Notes under the pieces: generated by a model
Database searches by the model: none
Seen by the model: the letters and a program-made list of their open reading frames with translations, nothing else
What the model was told of the DNA's origin: nothing
From: Synechococcus lacustris
Lineage (GTDB): Bacteria; Cyanobacteriota; Cyanobacteriia; PCC-6307; Cyanobiaceae
Assembly: GCA_903943975.1 (NCBI GenBank)
Contig: CAJAQB010000011.1
Location: 109,239 to 173,238, forward strand
Length of the DNA stretch: 64,000 nucleotides
Direction of reading: 5' to 3'
Shown here: one piece after another, positions 29,457 through 37,639 of the stretch
Position numbering within the stretch: position 1 is the stretch's first letter
Layout: each line of letters begins with the position of its first letter
Position numbers and translations under genes: made by a program

Positions 29457-31481
29457 TCAGCGGTTGAGGGCCTCCAGGGCAATGGCGGCGATTGCTTGGT
29501 CGCTGGCCTTGGGCAGTTGCACATAGCGGCCGCCGGCGGCCTCCGCCAATTCCTTGCCCATGCCGCTGCCGATGAACTTGCGTTCGGTGTCGATCACCAG
29601 CAGTTTCAGGCCCAGCAAGCGGTAACGGCTGGCCACCTCCTTGAGTTCCTGCTTGAGGTCCACCGGCGGCTCCCCCTCCGCCTGGGGCAGGCCGAGGGAG
29701 CGACCGAGGGGCACGTTGCCGCGGCCGTCGGTGATCGCCACCACCACCACCTGGGATAAATCGCCCGTTTGCAAGGCATTGGCCCCCACCCGGGCCGCTT
29801 GGGCCAGGCCATGGGCCAGGGGGGAACCGCCGCCGCAGGCCATCGTTTCCAGCCGGCGTTTGGCGGCGGTGATCGAACGGGTGGGCGGCAGCAGCACCTC
29901 CGCCTGTTCCCCCCGGAAGGGGATCAGCGCCACTTCATCGCGGTTTTCGTAGGCCTCGGTGAGCAGCCGCAGCACCGCCCCCTTGGCGCTTTGCATGCGG
30001 TTGAGCGCCATCGAACCGCTGGCATCCACCAGGAAGATCACCAGGGCGCCGGCCTTGCGCTGCAGTTGTTTGGCCCGCAGGTCGCCGTCTTCAACGATCA
30101 CCTTGCGGTGGGGTTGCCGTTCCCGGCGACTCTTCTGATAGGGGGCCGCCGCCCGCAGGGTGGCGTCGACGGCGATGCGGCGCACGGGGCCCCGGGGGAT
30201 CACCGGCCGCACATAACGGCCGCGGCTGTCGCTGAGCACCAGCCCCCGGGAGCCGCTGTTGGCCGCCTTGCTCTTGGCGGCCTGGAATTGCAGCAGTTCT
30301 GGATCGAGCGCTATCGCTTCCGCATCCAGCAAAAACTCCTCCGGCACCGAGGGGGGCGTGTCGTCCTGGTCTTGCTCGTCTTCGGGGGGTTCGTCTTCTG
30401 GATCTTCGGGATCTTCTTGGTCGTCTTGGTTGTCGTCGGGCGGGGTTTGCCCGTCGCCCTCGTTTTGCGGTGGCGGTGGCGGCGGTGGTTGCTGCTGCTG
30501 GGTCTCAGCCGGGGGTTGGAACTTGGCCCGGGGGGCGATCACCAGCCGCACCGCCAGCTGCAAATCCTCGGCCTCCACCTGGTCGCGGCCCTGGAGGGCG
30601 GCATGGGCCCGGGCCACCCGCAGGGCATACAACTCGGCCCTGTGGCCCTCCACGCCCCCGCGCAGGGCCTCTTGCACCAGGTAGGTGATTTGTTCGCGGC
30701 TGATGGCCACGTCGGGGAGCCATTGGCGGGCTAGCAACAGCTGGGTGGCGAGGGCATCGGATTCCTCCTGCCATTGCTGACGGAAGCCAGTGCTGTTTTC
30801 GCCGTAACCAAGGGCGGATTGGGTGATTTCTACCCGTTCCGCCGTGGTCACCGTTTGATCGGCGGAGAGGGCGATGGCAAAGCGGTCGAGCAGGTGGTCG
30901 CGCACCTGGCCCTCTTCGGGGTTGTAGGTGGCGATCAGCAAGGGTGTACAGGGGTGCACCAGGCTCAAGCCCTCCCGTTCCACCCGGTTTTCCCCGGCCC
31001 CCACCGCCGCCAGCAGCAGGTTGAGGGCGTTGGCATCGAGCAGGTTCAGTTCGTCGATGTAGAGCACCCCCCGGTGGGCCTCCGCCAGCAGGCCCGGCTG
31101 GAAGACGGTGCGGCCCTCCAGCAGGGATTGGGTCACATCAACGGAACCCACCAGCCGGTCTTCGCTAACGCCGAGGGGCACCTGGATAAAGGGGGCCGGG
31201 ATCACCCGGGTGGGCGACAGCCCATCGGGGGCGCCATTGAAGCTGCCCTCCACCACTTCGATGGCGGGCAGTAGGGCATGGAGCCCCCGGGCCAGCACAG
31301 ATTTGCCGGTGCCACGGCCACCGGCGATCACCACCCCCCCCAGGCCGGGGTCAATGGCCGCCAGCAGCAGGGCCAACTTCAAGGTGGGGTGTCCGGTTAC
31401 CGCTGCCAGGGGGAACACCTGGGGTGCAGTGGGCGCAGTGGGGGCCGGGACAGGGTTGGGGGCAGGGGTGGTGGCGATCAT
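29457..31481 (-). CDS. chlD: Magnesium chelatase subunit D
   Basis: Part of the ChlI-ChlD-ChlH enzyme that inserts Mg2+ into protoporphyrin IX for chlorophyll. The 674-residue protein has an N-terminal AAA+ domain (residues about 20-320) with [14 protein letters not shown] and YIDELNLLD, a linker of Pro, Gln and very many Asp/Glu (about residues 325-375), and a C-terminal integrin-I domain with the MIDAS motif [11 protein letters not shown]. Length is normal for ChlD. Preceded by a 446-base gap with repeats. Confidence 0.97.
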   Translation of the reverse strand: MIATTPAPNPVPAPTAPTAPQVFPLAAVTGHPTLKLALLLAAIDPGLGGVVIAGGRGTGKSVLARGLHALLPAIEVVEGSFNGAPDGLSPTRVIPAPFIQVPLGVSEDRLVGSVDVTQSLLEGRTVFQPGLLAEAHRGVLYIDELNLLDANALNLLLAAVGAGENRVEREGLSLVHPCTPLLIATYNPEEGQVRDHLLDRFAIALSADQTVTTAERVEITQSALGYGENSTGFRQQWQEESDALATQLLLARQWLPDVAISREQITYLVQEALRGGVEGHRAELYALRVARAHAALQGRDQVEAEDLQLAVRLVIAPRAKFQPPAETQQQQPPPPPPPQNEGDGQTPPDDNQDDQEDPEDPEDEPPEDEQDQDDTPPSVPEEFLLDAEAIALDPELLQFQAAKSKAANSGSRGLVLSDSRGRYVRPVIPRGPVRRIAVDATLRAAAPYQKSRRERQPHRKVIVEDGDLRAKQLQRKAGALVIFLVDASGSMALNRMQSAKGAVLRLLTEAYENRDEVALIPFRGEQAEVLLPPTRSITAAKRRLETMACGGGSPLAHGLAQAARVGANALQTGDLSQVVVVAITDGRGNVPLGRSLGLPQAEGEPPVDLKQELKEVASRYRLLGLKLLVIDTERKFIGSGMGKELAEAAGGRYVQLPKASDQAIAAIALEALNR

Positions 31482-31633
31482 TAGGCCAGCATCGCAGCTA
31501 AATAACGGCGGGCGGGCGGCCCTGGCGGGCCCATCCGACTATCACAATGCAGTGTTGCCACTGGATTCCAGTTTGAAGCCGACGCGGCTCTGCTCAGCTT
31601 TCTGCTGGTTTGGTTAGGGGAAGCCACTGAGTG

Positions 31634-31677
31634 TCTTGAAGATGACCCTAGTCAGCTAACCCTGGTCATTTTCAAGA
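31634..31677. repeat. Imperfect palindrome containing paired TGACCCTAGTCA-like boxes
   Basis: TCTTGAAGATGACC at 31634-31647 is matched by GGTCATTTTCAAGA at 31664-31677 with 13 of 14 bases able to pair. Inside it, TGACCCTAGTCA and TAACCCTGGTCA are direct repeats at a 14-base period. A closely similar pair of boxes occurs near 56524-56556. Confidence 0.7.
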
Positions 31678-31810
31678 GAGTGGCGGCCTTGCCCTCTTCG
31701 CTTGCCTTCATCGCTTCGTTTGCCAGCCAGCCGGCCCGTTATTCAGCCAGCCATTCATCCGGGCATTCGGGCTTCTCTCAATTTCCGCTTCGGCGCTTGT
31801 CCCCCGAGGC

Positions 31811-31846
31811 TTCCCCTTCCCCTTCCCCTTCCCCTTCCCCTTCCCC
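31811..31846. repeat. (TTCCCC)6 tract; GGGGAA repeats on the minus strand
   Basis: Six perfect copies of TTCCCC run from 31811 to 31846, followed by a further T- and C-rich stretch. The minus strand reads (GGGGAA)6, that is six runs of four G separated by AA, enough for a G-quadruplex. It lies 82 bases upstream of the Nudix ATG. Confidence 0.9.
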
Positions 31847-31927
31847 TTTCACTGTCTTTTTCTCCTTTTTACTGTCACTCACTTCCGGCAATTCCACCGC
31901 CAGACTGGGCCGAAGTTTTTTTAGGCC

Positions 31928-32491
31928 ATGGCCCCCCTCTCGCCCCCTGAACCAGCGGAATTGCTCGACACGCTGGCCAGTTTGTCGGTGCGTAAGTTGC
32001 GCATGGAAATCCAGCACCTGCGCCTGCCCCTCGGGGTGGAGGGCACCTACGGCTGCATCCGCCACCCCGGCGCCTCCCTGGCGGTGCCTGTGCTCAACGA
32101 CGGTCGGGTGGTGGTATTGCGTCAATACCGCTTTGCGGTGCAGCGCCGCATTCTTGAATTTCCGGCCGGCACCCTGGAGCCCGAGGAGCAGCCCCAGGCC
32201 GCCATGGAACGGGAACTGCAGGAGGAGGCGGGTTACACGGCTAGCCGTTGGGATTCGCTGGGCTTGTTGTTGCCCTGTCCGGGCTATTCCGATGAGGTGA
32301 TTCACCTTTTCCTGGCCCGGGAGCTAACGCCGCTGCCGCTGCCCGTGGCCGGGGACAGCGATGAGGATATCGAGGTGCTGCTGCTCAGCCCCGCCGAGCT
32401 TGATGCCCTGCTGGCCAGCGGCGATGAGGCCCTCGATGGCAAAACAGTTACCGCCTGGTTCCGGGCCAAGCAACTACTCGCCAGCCATTAA
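31928..32491 (+). CDS. Nudix hydrolase (ADP-ribose pyrophosphatase-like)
   Basis: A 187-residue Nudix enzyme that hydrolyses nucleoside diphosphate derivatives. The Nudix box is complete, from GTLEPEEQPQAAM through ERELQEEAGY (G-x5-E-x7-RE-L-x-EE-x-G). LRQYRFAVQRRILEFPAG before the box and the Pro-Cys-Pro-Gly stretch after it resemble ADP-ribose pyrophosphatases (NudF type), so ADP-ribose or a related NDP-sugar is a likely substrate. The photolyase gene starts 2 bases after its stop, so the two probably share a transcript. Confidence 0.9.
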   Translation: MAPLSPPEPAELLDTLASLSVRKLRMEIQHLRLPLGVEGTYGCIRHPGASLAVPVLNDGRVVVLRQYRFAVQRRILEFPAGTLEPEEQPQAAMERELQEEAGYTASRWDSLGLLLPCPGYSDEVIHLFLARELTPLPLPVAGDSDEDIEVLLLSPAELDALLASGDEALDGKTVTAWFRAKQLLASH

Positions 32492-32493
32492 CC

Positions 32494-33909
32494 GTGGCGA
32501 CCCCAACCAGTATTTCCGCCCCCCGTTGGTTGTTTTGGCACCGCCGCGACCTGCGCTTGGCCGACAACCTCGGTTTGGCGGCGCTGGCCGCCCTAAGCCC
32601 GGCGCTCACGGGCGTGTTTGTGCTCGATCCGGCGGAGCTGGAGGCAGAAACCATGGCGCCGGCCCGCCGCTGGTTTCTGCTGGAAAGTTTGGCGGAATTG
32701 CAGCAGCGTTGGCGCCAGGCCGGCAGTCGGCTGCTGCTGCTCCAGGGGGATCCCTTGGAGCAATTGCCCCGCCTGGCCAGGGCCCTGGGGGCAGAGGGGG
32801 TGGCCTGGAACCGCGATTGCGAACCCCTGGTGCGCCAGCGGGACCAGCGCCTGGCGGCCCGCCTGCGGGCGGCGGGGCACCGGGTGGCCGCCGACTGGGA
32901 TCAACTGCTGGTGCCCCCCGCACAGCTCTCCACAGGGGCAGGGGCTCCCTATCGCGTTTACGGCCCCTACTGGCGCCGCTGGCTGGGACAGCCCAAGGCG
33001 CCACCGGTGGCGGCCCCCACAAACCTGCTGGATCTGCCGGGCCCCCTATGGGAGCAGTTGTCGCAAGGGTTGCCTTTGCTCCAGCAGCCACCCAGTTACC
33101 CCTGGGAGGGCGCCGCCGCCTGCCCCTGCCGCCCCGGGGAGGCGGCGGCCCTCGAGCAATTGCAGCGCTTCAGCAGCTCGGCCCTCGACTGCTACGAGGA
33201 GGGCCGCAACCTGCCGGCGGAGCCGGGCACCTCCTGGTTGAGTGGCGCCCTGCGGGCCGGCACGCTCAGCCCGCGCAGCGCCTGGCAGGGGAGTCTTGAG
33301 GCCCTGGGGGGCTGCCGCAGCGATGAGCAGCGGCGTTCGATCACGGTGTGGCAGCAGGAGCTGGCCTGGCGCGAGTTTTACCAGCAGGCCCTGTTTCACT
33401 TCCCCGCCCTGGCGGAAGGGCCCTATCGCCCCCAGTGGCGACAGTTTCCCTGGGAGAACAATCCCGAGTGGCTGCTGGCCTGGCAGCAGGGGCTCACCGG
33501 GGTGCCGATTGTGGATGCCGCCATGCGGCAGCTACGGCAAACCGGTTGGATGCACAACCGCTGCCGCATGATCGTCGCCTCCTTTTTGGTGAAAGACCTG
33601 ATCTGCGATTGGCGCAGCGGTGAAGCTTTCTTCATGGCCCATCTGGTGGATGGGGACCTGGCCGCCAACAACGGCGGCTGGCAGTGGAGTGCCAGCAGTG
33701 GCATGGATCCCAAGCCGCTGCGGATCTTCAATCCCGCCACCCAGGCCAGCAAATTTGATCCGGAGGCCACCTATATCCGCCAGTGGCTGCCGGACCTGGA
33801 CCGGGGCCACCCCGCCCCGATCGTTGACCACCGCCAGCAGCAGGCCCACTTCAAGGCCCTCTACGCGGCGCTACCGAAGCTCAGGGATTCGGCAGATTGC
33901 AACAGTTGA
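32494..33909 (+). CDS. phrB: Deoxyribodipyrimidine photolyase (class I CPD)
   Basis: Repairs cyclobutane pyrimidine dimers with blue light, using FADH-. The 471-residue protein has the N-terminal antenna domain (PRWLFWHRRDLRLADN, WNRDCEPLVRQRDQRL) and the FAD domain with the WQQELAWREFYQQALFHFP block, GVPIVDAAMRQLRQTGWMHN and LAANNGGWQWSASSGMDPKP. The GTG start follows the Nudix stop by 2 bases. The 3' end overlaps that of the PedR-like gene on the other strand by 29 bases. The antenna chromophore cannot be told from sequence alone. Confidence 0.96.
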   Translation: MATPTSISAPRWLFWHRRDLRLADNLGLAALAALSPALTGVFVLDPAELEAETMAPARRWFLLESLAELQQRWRQAGSRLLLLQGDPLEQLPRLARALGAEGVAWNRDCEPLVRQRDQRLAARLRAAGHRVAADWDQLLVPPAQLSTGAGAPYRVYGPYWRRWLGQPKAPPVAAPTNLLDLPGPLWEQLSQGLPLLQQPPSYPWEGAAACPCRPGEAAALEQLQRFSSSALDCYEEGRNLPAEPGTSWLSGALRAGTLSPRSAWQGSLEALGGCRSDEQRRSITVWQQELAWREFYQQALFHFPALAEGPYRPQWRQFPWENNPEWLLAWQQGLTGVPIVDAAMRQLRQTGWMHNRCRMIVASFLVKDLICDWRSGEAFFMAHLVDGDLAANNGGWQWSASSGMDPKPLRIFNPATQASKFDPEATYIRQWLPDLDRGHPAPIVDHRQQQAHFKALYAALPKLRDSADCNS

Positions 33910-34141
33910 AGCCATCGCGGCAGATTTTGCCGTTGCACATCGCCCAGTTCACCAGGGCCACCCGGTTGCGGGCCCCGGTTTTGGAGAAAATATTGCTCAC
34001 GTGGTTGTCCACGGTGCGTTTGCTGATCGAAAGCCGCAGGGCGATTTCCTGGTTGGTGAGCTCCGCCGCCACCAGTTCAATGATTTCCAGTTCCCTTTCA
34101 GAAAGGTGAGTGCTGAGATCCCCCGGAACGGGAAGAGCCAT
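33881..34141 (-). CDS. Small LuxR-type regulator, PedR-like
   Basis: An 86-residue protein that is nearly all a LuxR/FixJ helix-turn-helix domain: LSERELEIIELVAAELTNQE, IALRLSISKRTVDNHVSNIF. It has no receiver domain. The tail has four cysteines at positions 69, 74, 80 and 81 (MCNGKICRDGFNCCN). PedR of Synechocystis is the same size and is controlled by a thioredoxin-reducible disulphide at a C-terminal cysteine (Cys80 as I recall), so a redox-responsive regulator of photosynthesis genes is likely. It diverges from metF with 55 bases between. Confidence 0.87.
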   Translation of the reverse strand: MALPVPGDLSTHLSERELEIIELVAAELTNQEIALRLSISKRTVDNHVSNIFSKTGARNRVALVNWAMCNGKICRDGFNCCNLPNP

Positions 34142-34196
34142 CGCCCCTGCCTAAGTACTGATACCCAACTCTAAGCAGCCTGGGAAGATAACCGGG

Positions 34197-35120
34197 ATGG
34201 GACGCGGCATGGGCAGCACGGATCTGGAATCAGCACTGGCCAGTGGCCGTCCGGTAATCACCGCTGAGATCACCCCCCCCTTGGGGGCAGATCCCCGGCG
34301 GGCCCTGGCGGCGGCCGAGGCCCTGCGGGGGCGGGTGCAGGCCTTCAATGTGACCGATGGCAGCCGCGCCGTAATGCGGATGAGCAGCCTTGCCCTCTGC
34401 AAGTTGCTGCTGGATCGCGGGCTGGAACCGGTGTTGCAGCTGAGTTGCCGCGATCGCAACCGCATTGGTCTCCAGGCGGAACTGCTGGGGGCCCAGGCCC
34501 TGGGGCTGCGCAATCTGCTCTGCCTCACCGGTGATCCGGTGAAAGCCGGCAACCAGCCGGCGGCCCGGCCAGTGTTTGACCTGGAGTCGGTGCGCCTGCT
34601 CCAACAGGTGCGGGCCCTCAACGCTGGCCTCGATCCCTTGGGGGCAGTGCTCCCCGATGGCCCCACGGCCCTGTTTGCCGGCGCCGCCGCCGATCCCCAG
34701 AGCCGCAGCTGGAGCGGCTTGAAAAGCCGCACCCGCCGCAAAGCCGAAGCCGGGGCCCGCTTTCTGCAAACCCAGATGGTGATGGATGTTGAGGCCCTGC
34801 GGCGCTTCTGTGGCGAGATTGCCGACCCCCTAGCTCTGCCTGTGCTGGCGGGGGTGTTCCTGTTGAAATCAGCTAAAAACGCGATTTTTATCAACCGGGT
34901 GGTGCCCGGCGCCCAGATACCCCAAGCCCTGATTGATCGCCTCGCGGCGGCGCCAGACCCCAAGCTCGAGGGGATCCGCATTGCAGCAGAACAGCTGCGT
35001 CTTTACAGCACTATTGCCGCAGGAGTGCATCTGATGGCCGTCAAGGCGGAGGAGAGCCTGGTGCAGGTGCTTGAGCTAGCGGACCGGGGCAGCGCTGTTG
35101 CTGCCGATGTCAGAACCTAG
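34197..35120 (+). CDS. metF: Methylenetetrahydrofolate reductase
   Basis: Makes 5-methyltetrahydrofolate for methionine synthesis. The 307-residue protein has VITAEITPPLGADPRRAL near the start, AFNVTDGSRAVMRMSS, QLSCRDRNRIGLQAELLGA, LLCLTGDPVKAG and the FLQTQMVMDVEAL region, all placed as in the FAD-binding barrel of the MetF family. ATG at 34197 is used; 34209 is a possible alternative. The 3' end overlaps the nucleotidylyltransferase gene by 45 bases on the opposite strand. Confidence 0.92.
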   Translation: MGRGMGSTDLESALASGRPVITAEITPPLGADPRRALAAAEALRGRVQAFNVTDGSRAVMRMSSLALCKLLLDRGLEPVLQLSCRDRNRIGLQAELLGAQALGLRNLLCLTGDPVKAGNQPAARPVFDLESVRLLQQVRALNAGLDPLGAVLPDGPTALFAGAAADPQSRSWSGLKSRTRRKAEAGARFLQTQMVMDVEALRRFCGEIADPLALPVLAGVFLLKSAKNAIFINRVVPGAQIPQALIDRLAAAPDPKLEGIRIAAEQLRLYSTIAAGVHLMAVKAEESLVQVLELADRGSAVAADVRT

Positions 35121-36266
35121 GAGTTCAGCCAGGGCCTTCTGTTCGGGGGAAGGCTGCCTTAGGTCCTGGCGGCGGGCGTCGGTGATCAACCAGTCGAGGG
35201 CGGCTTCCTGCACATCGATGTGGTCGCCGCTGCGGTCTACGCAATAGCGGCCAAACACGAGTTTTTCCACCAAGCGCACGCCGGCACCGATGCGGGAATA
35301 GTCAAAGATGATCGAGTTGTCGATCGTGGCGCCGGCGCAGATGTGACAGCTGGGGCCGATCATGGCTGGCCCAATAATCGAGACGCCGTCTTCAATCTTG
35401 GTCATGCCGCCCACGTAAACGGGGCCTTCCACGTTGATCTTGTCCCAGTTGGCGGCCACATTCAGACCGGTGTAGATGCCGGGACGCACCTGTTTGCCAG
35501 GGATCGTGACCTGGCGCACTTCCCCCTGGAGCACCGCCCGAATCGCTTGCCAATAGTCGGGCACCTTGCCGATATCCACCCATTCGAATTCCATCGGCAG
35601 GGCGTAGAAGGGTACGCCTTTCTCCACCAGTTTGGGGAATAGATCAGCGCCGATGTCGTAGGAGGTGTCGTTGGGAATGTATTCGAAGATCTCCGGTTCG
35701 AAGATGTAGATACCGGTATTAATTGTGTCGCTCAGCGCATCTTCAACGCTTGGTTTTTCTTGGAAGGCCTGAACGCGGCCCTCCGCATCGGTAACCACCA
35801 CCCCATAGCTGCTCACCTGCTCCCGGGGCACCCGTTTGGTAACCATCGAAGCCAGGGCCCCCTTCTGCCGGTGACGCCGCACCGCCTCGCTGAGGTTGAG
35901 GTCAATCAGCGCATCACCGCAGAGCACCACGAAGGTGTCATCAAAGAAGGGTTGAAAATTTTGAATCTTTTTGAGTCCTCCGGCGGAACCCATGGCCTCA
36001 CCAATTAGCTGGCCATCTTCAATGCGACCCTCAAAGCTGTAGGCAATCTCCACGCCGAAACGCTGGCCATCGCGGAAGTAGTTCTCGATCTCATGGGCCA
36101 GGTGCGACACATTCACCATCACTTCTGTGAAGCCGTGCTGCCGCAATAGCTCCAGCAGAAACTCCATCACTGGCTTCTGCAGGATCGGAATCATCGGTTT
36201 GGGAATGGTGTGGGTGATCGGCCGCACCCGTGTTCCTTTCCCCGCCGCCAAAATCATGGCCTTCAT
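35076..36266 (-). CDS. Sugar-phosphate nucleotidylyltransferase (mannose-1-phosphate guanylyltransferase-like)
   Basis: A 396-residue enzyme. The N-terminal catalytic domain opens MKAMILAAGKGTRVRPIT with the signature lysine in IPKPMIPILQKP; FVVLCGDALIDLNLSEAV contains the metal Asp. The last 130 residues read as left-handed beta-helix hexapeptides (GPVYVGGMTKIEDGVSIIGP). This architecture belongs to the GDP-mannose pyrophosphorylase-like group common in cyanobacteria. GDP-mannose would feed gmd in the same window, but glucose-1-phosphate is also possible. It is downstream of lapA and scpA on the same strand. Confidence 0.87.
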   Translation of the reverse strand: MKAMILAAGKGTRVRPITHTIPKPMIPILQKPVMEFLLELLRQHGFTEVMVNVSHLAHEIENYFRDGQRFGVEIAYSFEGRIEDGQLIGEAMGSAGGLKKIQNFQPFFDDTFVVLCGDALIDLNLSEAVRRHRQKGALASMVTKRVPREQVSSYGVVVTDAEGRVQAFQEKPSVEDALSDTINTGIYIFEPEIFEYIPNDTSYDIGADLFPKLVEKGVPFYALPMEFEWVDIGKVPDYWQAIRAVLQGEVRQVTIPGKQVRPGIYTGLNVAANWDKINVEGPVYVGGMTKIEDGVSIIGPAMIGPSCHICAGATIDNSIIFDYSRIGAGVRLVEKLVFGRYCVDRSGDHIDVQEAALDWLITDARRQDLRQPSPEQKALAELLGSDIGSNSAAPVR

Positions 36267-36306
36267 TGGGGTATCTCTCCAGCTGAGGGCAGCGTATCAA
36301 CTGCCC

Positions 36307-37200
36307 TCAGGCAGCCTGCAACTCCCTGGCCGGCAGGGCAGCTGACCCCGCCGGGCCGCAGGCCGTGGGAAAAGCCAGGGTGCGTTGCAGTTGTTCACCT
36401 TCCTGGAGCAGGCAGCGCAGTTCTAGGGGCCCAAACAGATTGGCTTCATCCTGTTGAAGGTCTACCCGCCCCTGGGAACAGAGGAAAAGCAGGGCCCAGA
36501 ACACCCCCACCCGGTCGTGGTCTAGGTCGGGGGGGGCGGCGGCGGCCCAGGCCTCCACCAGGGTTTCAAAACTGACCCATTCCAGCCCCGGGCTCCAGTG
36601 GCCCAGGAAAACGCTGAGGGCGGCGGTGGTTTCCGGCAGTTTCTCCCGGTGGGCCAGGCCAGTGACCTGGGCGATCGCCTCCCGATCGGAATAGCGCTTT
36701 GGCTTCTGGCGCCGATGGCGGGGCCCCTCCTCCTCCAGGCGGGCGGCGATATCTTCCAGCTGGCGGATCAGTTCGCCCAGGGTTACGGGCCGCTGCAGGG
36801 GCGGTGGCGCCACGGTGCGGCGCTGCAGCAAGCGTTCCGGCCGCGAGGGCAGGGCCACCAGGGCGGGCCAAGCCTCCCCCTCCAGCTCCAGGTCATCGCC
36901 AGCATCTTCCGCGCAGGCCAGCTCCACCGCAAAGGTGCGCTGCTCCAGGTGTTCAGCCTTGAGAGACACCAGCACCGAGGCGGCCAGGAAGGCCTCGCTG
37001 CTTTCGGCCAGGTCTTGCTCGTAACTGCCGCCGCTGGCGGCCAGCAGCCGTGGCAATTCCAGTTTTTGGCGTAATTGATCAAGGAAGCCGTCGATGACGG
37101 CAATCACATCCACGTCCCAGGGATCAATATCACCGCGTTCTGCCGCATCCTGCAGCAGGCGGATTGCCACCCGGGCTCCACTGTCCCCGGCCTGGGTCAA
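36307..37200 (-). CDS. scpA: Segregation and condensation protein A
   Basis: The kleisin subunit of the SMC-ScpAB complex that compacts and separates chromosomes. The 297-residue product has AIRLLQDAAERGDIDPWDVDVIAVID near the N terminus (cut here into the kleisin block AERGDIDPWDVDVI), a central acidic region, the basic HRRQKPKRYSDREAIAQV segment and the C-terminal winged-helix that binds the SMC head (VGVFWALLFLCSQGRVDLQQ). No ATG precedes the conserved start; TTG at 37200 and GTG at 37170 are candidates. It follows lapA by 38 bases and precedes the nucleotidylyltransferase gene by 40. Confidence 0.88.
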   Translation of the reverse strand: MTQAGDSGARVAIRLLQDAAERGDIDPWDVDVIAVIDGFLDQLRQKLELPRLLAASGGSYEQDLAESSEAFLAASVLVSLKAEHLEQRTFAVELACAEDAGDDLELEGEAWPALVALPSRPERLLQRRTVAPPPLQRPVTLGELIRQLEDIAARLEEEGPRHRRQKPKRYSDREAIAQVTGLAHREKLPETTAALSVFLGHWSPGLEWVSFETLVEAWAAAAPPDLDHDRVGVFWALLFLCSQGRVDLQQDEANLFGPLELRCLLQEGEQLQRTLAFPTACGPAGSAALPARELQAA

Positions 37201-37238
37201 ACGGGTCGCCCACTGATGTTGGGCGGACCTTAACGGCT

Positions 37239-37589
37239 TCAGTTGGGCTCCGCCAGTCCGCTGGTTTGCCCGGCGGCGGGCAGTAAGCCCAACTGGGCAT
37301 CGATGGCGGCGCGATAGCGCTCCACGTCTTGCTGGAGTTCTTCGATGCGCACCTGCTGGGCTTGCACCTGCTGGCCACCGCCCACCTTGCGCACCACCCC
37401 GCTCCAAACGGCAAATACCCAGGCGGCGGTGGCGCCGATGCCACCCACCAACAGAATCAGCACCGCCAGGGGCAGGGTGGTGCTTACCCCGGGCAGGAAG
37501 CGCACCGTGGTGGCCTCAGTGTTTTCGAGGGTGAACATCACCATGGCCAGGCTGAAGCTAAAGATCAGCACAAAGTTGACCTGACGCAT
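37239..37589 (-). CDS. LapA-domain membrane protein
   Basis: A 116-residue protein of the lipopolysaccharide assembly protein A domain family. Two hydrophobic spans, around residues 4-20 and 38-64, frame FTLENTEATTVRFLPG, typical of LapA proteins, followed by a cytoplasmic coiled coil (QQVQAQQVRIEELQQDVERY). In E. coli LapA acts with LapB in LPS synthesis control; whether that holds in cyanobacteria is unknown. It lies 49 bases downstream of the ndhD stop and starts the scpA unit. Confidence 0.8.
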   Translation of the reverse strand: MRQVNFVLIFSFSLAMVMFTLENTEATTVRFLPGVSTTLPLAVLILLVGGIGATAAWVFAVWSGVVRKVGGGQQVQAQQVRIEELQQDVERYRAAIDAQLGLLPAAGQTSGLAEPN

Positions 37590-37639
37590 CGGATCCTTCG
37601 GCAGCTAGCGACCGTGAGAGTAGTTCGGTTTTGCGAGCC

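Larger units (their letters stand above)
31482..31927. other. Gene-free interval with palindrome, polypyrimidine tract and degenerate repeats
   Basis: The 446 bases between divergent chlD and the Nudix gene carry no gene I can support. Open frames through them come from the CT-rich composition (one would encode alternating Ser-Pro). The interval holds an imperfect 14-bp palindrome at 31634-31677, loosely repeated CCAGCCAGCC / CATTCATCCGGGCATTCGGG text near 31720-31780, and a CT-rich block at 31800-31890 that begins with six TTCCCC units. Promoters for chlD and the Nudix gene must lie here but none is convincing. Confidence 0.7.

Noticed and set aside
31680..32300. 206-residue open frame with a Ser-Pro run
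   Set aside because: The run comes from the (TTCCCC)6 tract and the rest is a shadow of the Nudix gene in another frame.
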